Assembly: GCF_022761035.1 (NCBI RefSeq)
Contig: NZ_JAKWJP010000002.1
Coordinates: 744,001 to 808,000 of the forward strand
DNA from: Microbacterium sp. SS28
GTDB taxonomy: Bacteria > Actinomycetota > Actinomycetes > Actinomycetales > Microbacteriaceae
Direction: 5' to 3'
Length of the DNA stretch: 64,000 nt
Under the pieces are notes generated by a model, which made no database searches, was not told the origin of the DNA, and was given only the letters and a program-made list of their open reading frames with translations. A program made the position numbers and the translations under genes. Shown here piece after piece: positions 8,062 through 16,245 of this stretch; positions within the stretch are counted from its first letter, which is position 1, and every line of letters begins with the position of its first letter.

Positions 8062-8837
8062 GCCGAAGCCCGCTCCCACACGGAGTCGCCCTCGGCATCG
8101 GCGTCCGCAGACCCCGCGAACGATCCCTCGGCGAGGGCGTCGCTCGCGGCGACGACGTCGCACACGATCGCCGTGACGTCGTCTCGTGAGTTCGCAGCCT
8201 GCGCGAGGGTGACGATGCGCTCCGCTGCCGTCGTGGGATCAGCGGCTGTGAGGGCCGCTTGCAGCTCGTGGTCGCCCACGTAGTCGCTCACGCCGTCCGT
8301 GCACAGCAGCCAGCGGTCGCCGATGCGCGCCTCGCGCTCGGTGAACGCCACGACGTCCTGATCCGCGCCTCTGAGCGACGCCGTGATGACGTTGCGCTGG
8401 GGATGGGATGCCGCATCCCCCGGCCGTACGACACCGCTCTCGACGAGCAGCTGCACGAACGAGTCGTCCCGTGTCTCACGCGAGAGCGCGCCGTCGCGCA
8501 TGAGGTACGCGCGCGAGTCTCCCGCGTGCGCGACGAGGAGCCCGCCCGACGGAGACGCGAACAGCCCGGTGAAGGTCGTCGCCATGCCGTCGCACGAGGG
8601 ATCGCGCAGGATGCGCGCACGGAGGGCGGAGTTCGCCTGGCCCAGCAGCAGGGCCGCGTCTTCGAGCTCGAGGGGGCCCTGCGCGCCGTCCACGCCCTCT
8701 GCGACGCGCCGTACGAGCACGGATGACGCGATGTCGCCGGCCGGTCCTCCGCCGACGCCGTCCGCGACGCCGGCACCCCAGGGCGCGACGAAGGCCGCGT
8801 CCTGGTCGACGTCGTGCAGCGGGCTCGCACGCGACAC
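8058..8837 (-). CDS. PP2C-family protein serine/threonine phosphatase
   Basis: Metal-dependent phosphatase of about 259 residues. PP2C motifs in order: DVDQDAAFV (N-terminal Asp), GVADGVGGG (metal-binding DG), ATTFTGLF, VAHAGDSRAYL and LLCTDGVSDYV, then SRDDVTAIV near the C-terminus. It would remove phosphate from Ser/Thr sites placed by Hanks-type kinases; a kinase gene is found at 48478. Its stop overlaps the last stop of the rhodanese repeat. Upstream is ctaF with 40 bp between them. The GTG start is uncertain: the frame is open further upstream and the N-terminus before DVDQD is shorter than usual for the family. Confidence 0.9.
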   Translation of the reverse strand: MSRASPLHDVDQDAAFVAPWGAGVADGVGGGPAGDIASSVLVRRVAEGVDGAQGPLELEDAALLLGQANSALRARILRDPSCDGMATTFTGLFASPSGGLLVAHAGDSRAYLMRDGALSRETRDDSFVQLLVESGVVRPGDAASHPQRNVITASLRGADQDVVAFTEREARIGDRWLLCTDGVSDYVGDHELQAALTAADPTTAAERIVTLAQAANSRDDVTAIVCDVVAASDALAEGSFAGSADADAEGDSVWERASA

Positions 8838-8877
8838 AGCCCCGGCCCGGAGGCCGAGGCTGACGCGGAGACCGCGC

Positions 8878-9312
8878 TCAGCGCGCGAAATAGCCCCGGT
8901 AGTACTCGTAGACCCAGCCGACGATCGCGACGACGAACACCGCGACGCCGATCGGGAACAGCCAGGTGCCGACGGCGAGGCCGAGAATGGCGAGCGACGC
9001 CGAGAAGGCCAGCACGATGGGCCACCACGACCAGGGGCTGAACTCGCCCAGCTCGGGGTCGCCGTCGTCGATGTCGGCCGTCAGGGTGTCTTCCGGCAGC
9101 TCACCGCGCTGCGCCTTGTGCACGCGGCCGATGTAGAAGGCGATGAGCGCCGCCATGATGGCGGTGAACAGCAGCGCGACGCTGCCGACCCACTCGATCG
9201 CACGCACGATCTCGAGATTCGGGTGAGCGAGGATGCTCCACGTCGTGTAAGTGATCGCGACGACGAGGAAGAAGGCCGACAGCAGCCACCAGAGTCCGGT
9301 ATTGGTGCGCAC
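8878..9312 (-). CDS. ctaF: Cytochrome c oxidase subunit IV (actinobacterial type)
   Basis: A 144-residue membrane protein with four hydrophobic segments in two pairs (about 6-28, 38-62, 95-112 and 117-135) separated by an acidic loop. This is the actinobacteria-specific small subunit of the aa3 oxidase. The GTG start is one base beyond the ctaD stop, so it is the last cistron of ctaC-ctaD-ctaF. Mycobacterial CtaF is also encoded beside ctaC, which supports the call. Confidence 0.93.
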   Translation of the reverse strand: MRTNTGLWWLLSAFFLVVAITYTTWSILAHPNLEIVRAIEWVGSVALLFTAIMAALIAFYIGRVHKAQRGELPEDTLTADIDDGDPELGEFSPWSWWPIVLAFSASLAILGLAVGTWLFPIGVAVFVVAIVGWVYEYYRGYFAR

Positions 9313-9313
9313 G

Positions 9314-11074
9314 TTACTTCACCTCTCCTTCGGCGAGGTCGACGACCGGGGCCTGGGGTGCGTCCTTCGCAGGACCCACTCCGACGGGTACGCCGGCTTC
9401 GGGGTGATTGAGGTCGAACGCCGGACGCTCGCTGCGGATGCGCGGGATCGACGTGAAGTTGTGGCGGGGCGGCGGGCAGGAGGTCGCCCACTCGAGCGAC
9501 GAGCCGTAGCCCCACGGGTCGTTCACCGTGACGCGCGGAGCCTTGCGGGCCGTGATCCACACGTTGAACAGGAAGGGGATCATCGAGGCGCCGAGGATGA
9601 TGGCGCCGATCGTCGAGACCTGGTTCTGCCACGTCCAGCCGTCCGCCTCGGAGTAGTCCGCATAGCGGCGCACCATGCCGTCGACGCCCAGCCAGTGCTG
9701 GATGAGGAAGGTCATGTGGAAGCCGATGAACAGCATCCAGAAGTGCACGTAGCCGAGGCGCTCGTTGAGCATGCGACCGGTCCACTTGGGCCACCAGAAG
9801 TAGAAGCCCGAGAACATCGCGAACACGACGGTGCCGAAGACGACGTAGTGGAAGTGGGCGACGATGAAGTACGAGTCCGACAGGTGGAAGTCGAGCGGCG
9901 GCGAGGCCAGGATGACGCCCGTGAGACCACCGAAGACGAACGACACGAGGAAGCCGAGTGCGAACACCATGGGCGTCTCGAACGTCACGGACCCTCGCCA
10001 CATCGTGCCGATCCAGTTGAAGATCTTCACACCCGTGGGCACCGCGATGAGCATCGTCATGAGGGCGAAGAACGGCAGCAGGACGGCGCCCGTGACGTAC
10101 ATGTGGTGCGCCCAGACGGCGACCGACAGGGCCGCGATCGCGATCGTCGCGTAGACGAGGGTCTTGTACCCGAAGATCGGCTTGCGGCTGAAGACCGGGA
10201 TGACCTCGGAGATGATGCCGAAGAACGGCAGCGCGATGATGTACACCTCGGGGTGGCCGAAGAACCAGAACAGGTGCTGCCAGAGCAGCACGCCGCCGTT
10301 GGCGGGGTCGTAGATGTGGGCGCCGAGAACGCGGTCCGCGGCGGCCGCGAGGATCGCCGCGGCGAGCACGGGGAAGGCCATCAGGATCAGGATGCTCGTG
10401 ACGAGCGTGTTCCACGAGAAGATCGGCATGCGCCACATGGTCATGCCGGGCGCGCGCATCGTGATGATCGTCGTGATGAAGTTGACGGCGCCGAGGATCG
10501 TGCCGAAACCGCTCATGCCGAGGCCGAGCATCCAGAGGTTGCCGCCGACGCCGGGCGAGAAGCTCGCGTTGGCGAGCGGCTGGTACGCGAACCACCCGAA
10601 GGCGGCCGCACCCTGCGGCGTGAGGAAGCCCGCGACGGCGATCGTGGATCCGAAGAGGAAGAGCCAGAACGCGAACGCGTTCAGACGCGGGAACGCGACA
10701 TCCGGCGCACCGATCTGCAGCGGCAGGATCGCGTTCGCGAAGCCCGCGAACAGCGGCGTCGCGAACATGAGCAGCATGATCGTGCCGTGCATCGTGAAGA
10801 GCTGGTTGTACTGCTCTTTCGTCGGCACGATCTGCATACCCGGCTCGAACAGCTCCGCCCGGATGATGAGGGCCATCACGCCGCCGAGGAGGAAGAACAG
10901 CACCGACGCGATGAGGTACATGTACCCGATCGTCTTGTGGTCGGTGGAGGTGATCCACTTGACGATGATGTTGCCCTTCTGCTCGACGCGCGAAGCGCTG
11001 AGCAGTGCCGCTTGGCGCGGCGGCATCGTGGTGGGACGGCTCTGCGTCTCCTGAAGAGGAAGCGTCGTTGCCAT
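9314..11074 (-). CDS. ctaD: Cytochrome c oxidase subunit I
   Basis: Catalytic subunit of the aa3 oxidase, with haem a and the haem a3-CuB site. The 586 residues include twelve membrane helices. Ligand motifs: MHGTIM (haem a His), [16 protein letters not shown] (CuB His and the cross-linked Tyr), AHHMYVTG (two CuB His) and HFHYVVFG (haem a3 and haem a His). The hydrophilic C-terminal tail of ~60 residues is usual for actinobacteria. The ATG lies 2 nt after the ctaC stop. Confidence 0.97.
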   Translation of the reverse strand: MATTLPLQETQSRPTTMPPRQAALLSASRVEQKGNIIVKWITSTDHKTIGYMYLIASVLFFLLGGVMALIIRAELFEPGMQIVPTKEQYNQLFTMHGTIMLLMFATPLFAGFANAILPLQIGAPDVAFPRLNAFAFWLFLFGSTIAVAGFLTPQGAAAFGWFAYQPLANASFSPGVGGNLWMLGLGMSGFGTILGAVNFITTIITMRAPGMTMWRMPIFSWNTLVTSILILMAFPVLAAAILAAAADRVLGAHIYDPANGGVLLWQHLFWFFGHPEVYIIALPFFGIISEVIPVFSRKPIFGYKTLVYATIAIAALSVAVWAHHMYVTGAVLLPFFALMTMLIAVPTGVKIFNWIGTMWRGSVTFETPMVFALGFLVSFVFGGLTGVILASPPLDFHLSDSYFIVAHFHYVVFGTVVFAMFSGFYFWWPKWTGRMLNERLGYVHFWMLFIGFHMTFLIQHWLGVDGMVRRYADYSEADGWTWQNQVSTIGAIILGASMIPFLFNVWITARKAPRVTVNDPWGYGSSLEWATSCPPPRHNFTSIPRIRSERPAFDLNHPEAGVPVGVGPAKDAPQAPVVDLAEGEVK

Positions 11075-11076
11075 GA

Positions 11077-11982
11077 TCAGTCGTTCCGTTCCTCGTCGGT
11101 GGTGGTCTCACCGGTGCCGGGCAGGTTGGTCAGACGGTCGTAGGCATCCGTGATGTCGCCCGTCTGGTCCCGGTCGCGCAGTGAGGCGAGGTAGTCCTCG
11201 TACTCGCCCTCGCTCACGACCTTCACGTTGAAGAGCATCGCCGAGTGGTACTCGCCGCACAGCTCGGCGCACTTGCCGGCGTACGTGCCCTCGCGCGTCG
11301 GCGTGAACGACCAGAAGTTGTCGCGGCCGATGTACATGTCCTTCTTGTAGAGGAAGTCGATGATCCAGAAGGAGTGGATGACATCGCGCGACTGCAGCTC
11401 GATCTTGACCGTCTTGTCGACGGGCAGGTAGAGCGTCGGCAGCTTCGACTGGTCCACGTCGCCGTTGGCGGCAGGCTCGGCCTGCACGCCCATCGACCAG
11501 ACGGCGTCGGAGCCGTCCTCGGCGTCGCCGTTGTACTGGAAGTCCCAGGCCCACTGCTTGCCGATTGCGACGATCGAGACATCCGGGTCCTCGGTCTGCG
11601 TCTCGAGGATCGCCTGGTCGCGCGCCGTGAAGGCGAAGAAGCCGACCACGAGGATGAGCGGCACGATCGTGTAGAAGATCTCGATCGGCATGTTGTAGCG
11701 CAGCTGCACGGGAAGGCCCGACTGGCCCTTGCGGCGGCGGTACGCGATCGCCGCCCAGCCCATGAGGCCCCACGTGATGATGCCGACGACGAGCAGGACG
11801 ATCCACGAGTTGACCCAGAGACCGGCGACCATCTCGGTGTGGTTGGTCGCAGGCTTCGCGTTGGGGTCCTCGAAGCCGGGGAGATAGCCGTGGAGCTCTG
11901 TCGAGGTGCATCCGGCCAGGACGACTGCCGCTGCGATCCCCAGGGGAACGAGGGCCCAGCGGAGACGACGTTTCGAGGGCAC
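11077..11982 (-). CDS. ctaC: Cytochrome c oxidase subunit II (CuA lipoprotein)
   Basis: Subunit II receives electrons from QcrC through the binuclear CuA centre. The 301-residue product begins with a lipoprotein signal ending LAGC at Cys25, which would be lipidated, followed by two membrane helices (about 55-77 and 100-120) and the CuA domain. The motif [12 protein letters not shown] near residues 236-247 supplies the two Cys and the His, Met and Glu ligands; WAWDF is the electron-entry patch. AAAGG lies about 7 nt before the GTG. It is first in ctaC-ctaD-ctaF. Confidence 0.96.
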   Translation of the reverse strand: MPSKRRLRWALVPLGIAAAVVLAGCTSTELHGYLPGFEDPNAKPATNHTEMVAGLWVNSWIVLLVVGIITWGLMGWAAIAYRRRKGQSGLPVQLRYNMPIEIFYTIVPLILVVGFFAFTARDQAILETQTEDPDVSIVAIGKQWAWDFQYNGDAEDGSDAVWSMGVQAEPAANGDVDQSKLPTLYLPVDKTVKIELQSRDVIHSFWIIDFLYKKDMYIGRDNFWSFTPTREGTYAGKCAELCGEYHSAMLFNVKVVSEGEYEDYLASLRDRDQTGDITDAYDRLTNLPGTGETTTDEERND

Positions 11983-12017
11983 GATGCACCTTTCGGGTCG
12001 CGGATAAGACTCTCGTC

Positions 12018-12023
12018 AGTCTA
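12018..12023 (-). promoter_or_regulatory. Predicted -10 element (TAGACT) upstream of ctaC
   Basis: TAGACT lies 35 nt before the ctaC GTG, leaving a short leader that contains AAAGG. It is the same hexamer found before dnaE, aroG and murC. Confidence 0.4.
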
Positions 12024-12105
12024 GGGCAACCTCCCACCGGATTCAGGCCAACCGCCCAGCCGTCACGCCCGTGGCGCGGGTTCGGAGGGGTGCTCCGGGG
12101 AACGC

Positions 12106-12143
12106 CGAAACGCCCCCTTCCGCGTCGCGGCGGGGGCGTTTCG
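12106..12143 (-). terminator. Hairpin terminator after erpA
   Basis: A perfect 12-bp stem, CGAAACGCCCCC with GGGGGCGTTTCG, around a 14-nt loop, 15 bp past the erpA stop in its direction of transcription. There is no long U-tract. Confidence 0.65.
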
Positions 12144-12157
12144 ATGCGGGATGCGAC

Positions 12158-12523
12158 CTAGTGGAAGCTGTCGCCGCAGGCGCAGCTGCCGGCGGCGTTG
12201 GGGTTGTCGATCGTGAACCCCTGCTCCGAGATCGTGTCCTTGAAGTCGATCGTCGCACCGTCGAGGTACGGCACGCTCATGTCGTCGATGATGACCTCGA
12301 CGCCGTCGAAGTCGACGGTCTTGTCACCGTCGAGGTAGCGCTCGTCGAAGTACAGCTGGTAGATCAGGCCGCTGCATCCGCCCGGCTGCACGGCGACGCG
12401 CAGGCGCAGGTCGTCGCGACCCTCCTGGCCGAGCAGGTTCTTCACCTTGGCGGCGGCCTCGTCGGTGAGCAGCACGCCGTGGGCGCGCGCGGTCTGGTCG
12501 GTAGACAGTGCGGTGTCGGTCAT
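12158..12523 (-). CDS. erpA: Iron-sulfur cluster insertion protein of the HesB/IscA/ErpA family
   Basis: A-type carrier that delivers Fe-S clusters to apo-proteins. The 121 residues contain the three conserved cysteines: C50 in GGCSG, and C114 and C116 in SCACGDSFH at the C-terminus. GAGGAG lies 5 nt before the chosen ATG; an upstream in-frame start would add seven residues. Its position next to ctaC, as in Mycobacterium (Rv2204c), favours ErpA over the other A-type proteins. A possible client nearby is the Rieske protein; that link is inference. Confidence 0.92.
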   Translation of the reverse strand: MTDTALSTDQTARAHGVLLTDEAAAKVKNLLGQEGRDDLRLRVAVQPGGCSGLIYQLYFDERYLDGDKTVDFDGVEVIIDDMSVPYLDGATIDFKDTISEQGFTIDNPNAAGSCACGDSFH

Positions 12524-12617
12524 GGCTCTCCTCGCGGTTCGCAACCCGCCCCGGGCGGAGCGGATGCCTCGATTCTACGATGCCGGACAGGGAGTCGGCT
12601 CGGAAGCGCCTCGGGGG

Positions 12618-14012
12618 TTACAGCGTGCGCGCGTCGAGCTTCTCGAGCAGGAGCGCCTCGGCGACGAGGGCGTTGCGGAACGTCTCGAGATGCAGCGACT
12701 CGTTGGGGCTGTGCGCCCGCGCGTGCGGGTCCTCGACGCCGGTCACCAGAATCTGCGCGCCCGGGAACTCACGGACGAGGTCGGCGATGAAGGGGATCGA
12801 CCCTCCGACCCCCATGTCGACGGGGTCCACGCCGTAGGCGTCGCCGAGCGCATCACGGGCATCCGTCACGGCCCAGCCGCTCGTGTCGACGAGGAACGGG
12901 TTGCCGAACTCGTGACCCGAGAACTCGAGCTGCGCGCCGAACGGGGCGCGGGCGCGCAGGTGCGCCTCGATCGCGGCGTAGGCGTCCTTCGCATCCTGAC
13001 CGGGCGCGACGCGGGCGCTCACGACCACCGTGACCTCGGGCGAGAGCGTGTTCGAGGCGTTCACGACGCTCGGCGCGTCGATGCCCGTCACCGTGATCGA
13101 CGGCTTGTTCCAGATGCGGCTCAGGATCGTGCCGCGTCCGATGGGGCTGACGCCCTCGGGCAGACCCGCCTCGTCGCGCAGGGTCTCCTCGCCGTACTCG
13201 GGGGTCGCGGCATCCCGTTCCGTCAGCCCTTCGACGGCGACCGCGCCGTCCTTGTCCCACAGGGTCGCCAGAAGCATGACGGTCGCCATCATGGCGTCGG
13301 GCACGGCGCCGCCGAACATGCCCGAGTGCGACGCGTGGTCGAGGGTGCGCACGCTCAGCCGGAATTTCGCGTTGCCGCGCAGCGAGACGGTGAGCGCCGG
13401 CGTCCGGGCGTCCCAGTTGCCTGAGTCCGCGACGACGATGACGTCGGCGCGCAGCGCGTCGGCGTGGTCCGAGAGGAACTGCGCGAACGACAGCGAGCCG
13501 GCCTCCTCTTCGCCCTCGATGAACAGTGCGACACCGAGGTCGAGATCGTCGCCGACGACCTCCTTGAGGGCGCGGAGAGCGCCGATGTGGGCCATGATGC
13601 CCGCCTTGTCGTCAGCGGCGCCGCGTCCGTAGAGCCGGCCGCCGCGGACCGTCGGCTCGAACGGCGGTGACTCCCACAGGCTTTCGTCGCCGACGGGCTG
13701 GACGTCGTGGTGCGCGTACAGCAGGATCGTCGGCCGCCCGTTGCGCGCGGGGCGCGATGCGAGGACCGCGGGCTTGCCCCGCTCCCCCGTCCCCGGGATC
13801 TCGGCGTCGGCGATCTGCACCGTCTCGAACAGCCCCGTGCCCTCGATGAGTGCCTTGACGGCCTCGGCGCTGCGACGCACGGGCGCAGGGTCGAAGCCGG
13901 GGAATGCGATCGAGGGGATGCGCACGAGGGTGCCGAGGTCGGCGAGTGCTGACGGGATGCCGGCGGTCGCGGCATCCCGCACCGCCTCCGACCGGGTCTG
14001 CTCAGAGGTCAT
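12618..14012 (-). CDS. M20-family metallopeptidase (dipeptidase)
   Basis: A 464-residue zinc peptidase of the M20/ArgE/DapE/CNDP group. Metal and catalytic motifs in order: LLYAHHDVQP (His ligand and Asp), GRGAADDKAG (bridging Asp), IEGEEEAGS (general-base Glu and Glu ligand), VVADSGNWD, and a late HARAHSPNE (His ligand). The dimerisation domain sits between them. I chose the ATG before TSEQTRSEA because TAAGAT lies 7 nt upstream; the frame continues upstream into unlikely sequence. The pairing HHDVQP with GRGAADDK resembles dipeptidases that act on N-terminally free dipeptides, but the substrate cannot be set from sequence. Confidence 0.92.
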   Translation of the reverse strand: MTSEQTRSEAVRDAATAGIPSALADLGTLVRIPSIAFPGFDPAPVRRSAEAVKALIEGTGLFETVQIADAEIPGTGERGKPAVLASRPARNGRPTILLYAHHDVQPVGDESLWESPPFEPTVRGGRLYGRGAADDKAGIMAHIGALRALKEVVGDDLDLGVALFIEGEEEAGSLSFAQFLSDHADALRADVIVVADSGNWDARTPALTVSLRGNAKFRLSVRTLDHASHSGMFGGAVPDAMMATVMLLATLWDKDGAVAVEGLTERDAATPEYGEETLRDEAGLPEGVSPIGRGTILSRIWNKPSITVTGIDAPSVVNASNTLSPEVTVVVSARVAPGQDAKDAYAAIEAHLRARAPFGAQLEFSGHEFGNPFLVDTSGWAVTDARDALGDAYGVDPVDMGVGGSIPFIADLVREFPGAQILVTGVEDPHARAHSPNESLHLETFRNALVAEALLLEKLDARTL

Positions 14013-14019
14013 GCGGGTA

Positions 14020-14025
14020 ATCTTA
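14020..14025 (-). promoter_or_regulatory. Predicted -10 element (TAAGAT) of the M20 peptidase, leaderless
   Basis: TAAGAT ends 7 nt before the ATG at 14012, with no Shine-Dalgarno sequence in between. Confidence 0.5.
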
Positions 14026-14061
14026 AGTGCAGTCCCCTTCTCCGCACCCGTGAGGTTCTCC

Positions 14062-14640
14062 GTGGCCAAGACTCCCGACGCCCCTTCGAGCGATGCTCCG
14101 TCCGAGGGAACCGTCCTCAACGGCACTCCCGTGAACAAGGGACGGGCGACTCCGACCCGCGCAGAGCAGGAGGCGGCGCGCAAGCGTCCGCTCGTGCCCG
14201 ACACGAAAGAGGCCAAGGCGCGCGCCAAGGCCGACCTCGCGACGCAGCGCGACAAGGCCCGCGCCGGCATGGCCGCGGGCGACGACCGCTACCTCACGGC
14301 ACGCGACAAGGGTCCGCAGCGCCGCTGGGTGCGCGACTGGGTGGACTCGGGCTGGCACCTCGGGGAGGCCGTCATGCCCGCCATGGTGCTCGTCATCGTC
14401 CTGACGTTCATTCCCGTCCCGGCCATCACGTACTACTCGTTCATGGGCCTGTGGGCGTTCATCTTCCTCGTCATCGGCGACATGGTGTGGACCTCGATCC
14501 GCGTCAAGCGGCTCGCGAAGGCCAAGTGGGGCGACAAGACGGAGAAGGGCCTCGGCTGGTACGCCTCGATGCGCTCCATCCAGATGCGCTTCCTGCGCCT
14601 GCCCAAGCCGCAGGTCGCACGAGGCAAGCGCCCCGCCTGA
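14062..14640 (+). CDS. DUF3043-family membrane protein
   Basis: A 192-residue protein with a highly charged Lys/Arg/Ala-rich N-terminal half (residues 1-100), two membrane helices (about 111-129 and 134-152) and a basic C-terminal tail. This layout matches actinobacterial DUF3043 proteins, whose function is not known. GTG at 14062 is chosen because GAGG lies 6 nt before it and the product then starts AKTPDAPSS; the open frame extends far upstream into the divergent M20 gene. It is convergent with pyrD. Confidence 0.85.
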   Translation: MAKTPDAPSSDAPSEGTVLNGTPVNKGRATPTRAEQEAARKRPLVPDTKEAKARAKADLATQRDKARAGMAAGDDRYLTARDKGPQRRWVRDWVDSGWHLGEAVMPAMVLVIVLTFIPVPAITYYSFMGLWAFIFLVIGDMVWTSIRVKRLAKAKWGDKTEKGLGWYASMRSIQMRFLRLPKPQVARGKRPA

Positions 14641-14667
14641 CCCGCCCGCATCCGCGTCTCGGCGGGT
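14640..14667. terminator. Possible short hairpin between convergent DUF3043 gene and pyrD
   Basis: ACCCGCC pairs with GGCGGGT around a 14-nt loop just past the DUF3043 stop. There is no U-tract, so the call is weak. Confidence 0.3.
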
Positions 14668-14681
14668 GAGAGCCCGGCGGC

Positions 14682-15701
14682 TCAGCGCGCGAGACCCCGG
14701 TTGATCTGGCGCGCCCACAGCGGCCCGCGGTAGAGGAACGCCGTGTAGCCCTGCACGAGCGTGGCGCCGGCATCCCGTCGCTCCTGCACGTCGGCGGCAG
14801 TCTCGACACCGCCCGCGCTGATGACGCAGAACCCTTCCGGCACGACGGCGCGCACGAGACGCAGGACCTCGAGTGCGCGCGCCTTGAGGGGTGCGCCCGA
14901 CAGGCCGCCGTCCCCCGCCGCCGTGACGACCGCAGGATCGGTCGAGAGGTGCTCGCGCGAGATCGTCGTGTTGGTCGCGATGATGCCGGCGAGGTGCGTC
15001 TCGACCGCGAGTCGCGCGATCGCCTCGATCTCGTCGTCGGGAAGGTCGGGGGCGATCTTCACGATCAGCGGCGTGAGGCCCGCCGTCGCGCGGACGGCCT
15101 CGAGCAGCGGGCGCAGCGTCTCGACGGCCTGCAGCCCGCGCAGTCCCGGAGTGTTGGGCGAGGAGACGTTGACGACGAGATAGTCGGCGAGCGGCGCCAG
15201 GAGGCGCGCGCTCGTGACGTAGTCGGCCGTCGCCTCGGAGACGTCGACGACGCGGCTCTTGCCGATGTTGACGCCGATGACGGCGCGACGACGCCTGCGG
15301 CGGACGCGGCGCAGGCGCGCGGCGGCGGCCTCGGCCCCGTGGTTGTTGAAGCCCATCCGATTGACGACGGCGCGGTCCGGGATGAGCCGGAAGAGGCGCG
15401 GACGCGGGTTGCCGTCCTGCGGGATCGCGGTCACGGTTCCCACCTCGACGTGGCCGAAGCCCAGGGCGTACAGACCCGCCGCGCCCCTGACGTCCTTGTC
15501 GAACCCTGCTGCGACGCCGAACGGCGAATCGAAGTCACGTCCCAGCGCACGCGTGCGCAGCTCGGGGGCGGGCTTGGTTGCGGCGCGCGCCGCCCACGAG
15601 AAGGGCGGGACTCCGAGGACGCGGATCACGGCCATCGCGGCGTGGTGGGCGGTCTCGGGATCCATGCGCGAGAGCACGGTGCGGAAGAGGAAGGGATACA
15701 T
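14682..15701 (-). CDS. pyrD: Dihydroorotate dehydrogenase (quinone), class 2
   Basis: Oxidises dihydroorotate to orotate in pyrimidine synthesis, passing electrons to the quinone pool. The 339-residue length and N-terminal membrane-associating helix (MYPFLFRTVL) fit class 2. Motifs: FGVAAGFDKD, NRMGFNNHGA, the active-site segment VNVSSPNTPGLR with the catalytic Ser, ATNTT and ISAGGVET. An unusual run of arginines (LRRVRRRRRRAV, near residue 130) sits at a surface helix. The start is the ATG preceded by TAGCCT with a 7-nt gap; GGAGGGG also lies directly before it. Confidence 0.95.
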   Translation of the reverse strand: MYPFLFRTVLSRMDPETAHHAAMAVIRVLGVPPFSWAARAATKPAPELRTRALGRDFDSPFGVAAGFDKDVRGAAGLYALGFGHVEVGTVTAIPQDGNPRPRLFRLIPDRAVVNRMGFNNHGAEAAAARLRRVRRRRRRAVIGVNIGKSRVVDVSEATADYVTSARLLAPLADYLVVNVSSPNTPGLRGLQAVETLRPLLEAVRATAGLTPLIVKIAPDLPDDEIEAIARLAVETHLAGIIATNTTISREHLSTDPAVVTAAGDGGLSGAPLKARALEVLRLVRAVVPEGFCVISAGGVETAADVQERRDAGATLVQGYTAFLYRGPLWARQINRGLAR

Positions 15702-15708
15702 CCCCTCC

Positions 15709-15714
15709 AGGCTA
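15709..15714 (-). promoter_or_regulatory. Predicted -10 element (TAGCCT) of pyrD
   Basis: TAGCCT ends 7 nt before the pyrD ATG. The intervening GGAGGGG touches the ATG and is too close to act as a normal ribosome-binding site. Confidence 0.45.
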
Positions 15715-15749
15715 CCGAAGCCCCGGGACCCGTCCGGATCCGAGGCGCC

Positions 15750-16223
15750 TCAGGATTCGGTCGAGGTGCTCGCGGCGACGTGGTCGGCGCGCAGCTGCTC
15801 GATCGCCGACTCGAAGTCCTCGAGCGAGTCGAACGCCTGGTACACGCTCGCGAACCGCAGGTAGGCGACTTCGTCGAGCGCCCGCAGCGGGCCGAGGATC
15901 GCGAGCCCGATCTCGTTCGTGTCGACCTGAGCGGCGCCGGTCTGGCGCACCGCCTCCTCGACGGTCTGCGCGAGCACCGCGAGATCGCCCTCCGTGACGG
16001 GGCGCCCCTGGCACGCCTTGCGCACACCCGTCATGACCTTCTCGCGGCTGAAGGGCTCGATGACCCCCGACCGCTTGATGACGTTGAGGCTCGCCGTCTC
16101 CATCGTCGAGAACCGGCCACCGCACTCGGGGCACTGACGACGGCGACGGATGCTGAGACCGTCGTCGCTCGTCCGCGAGTCGATGACTCGCGAATCGGGG
16201 TGGCGGCAGAACGGACAGTGCAT
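15750..16223 (-). CDS. nrdR: Transcriptional repressor NrdR
   Basis: A 157-residue Zn-ribbon plus ATP-cone repressor that senses dATP/ATP and controls ribonucleotide reductase genes. The zinc ligands are C3, C6, C31 and C34 (MHCPFC and QCPEC). The ATP-cone follows, with [16 protein letters not shown] and RPVTEGD. Family length is about 150, so it is complete; the Ser/Thr-rich tail is variable. nrd genes are not in the window. TAGTCT lies 9 nt before the ATG and no Shine-Dalgarno sequence is visible. Confidence 0.97.
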   Translation of the reverse strand: MHCPFCRHPDSRVIDSRTSDDGLSIRRRRQCPECGGRFSTMETASLNVIKRSGVIEPFSREKVMTGVRKACQGRPVTEGDLAVLAQTVEEAVRQTGAAQVDTNEIGLAILGPLRALDEVAYLRFASVYQAFDSLEDFESAIEQLRADHVAASTSTES

Positions 16224-16232
16224 GGCACCGAC

Positions 16233-16238
16233 AGACTA
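16233..16238 (-). promoter_or_regulatory. Predicted -10 element (TAGTCT) of nrdR
   Basis: TAGTCT ends 9 nt before the nrdR ATG; any leader would be at most about 3 nt. Confidence 0.4.
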
Positions 16239-16245
16239 CGCGACG

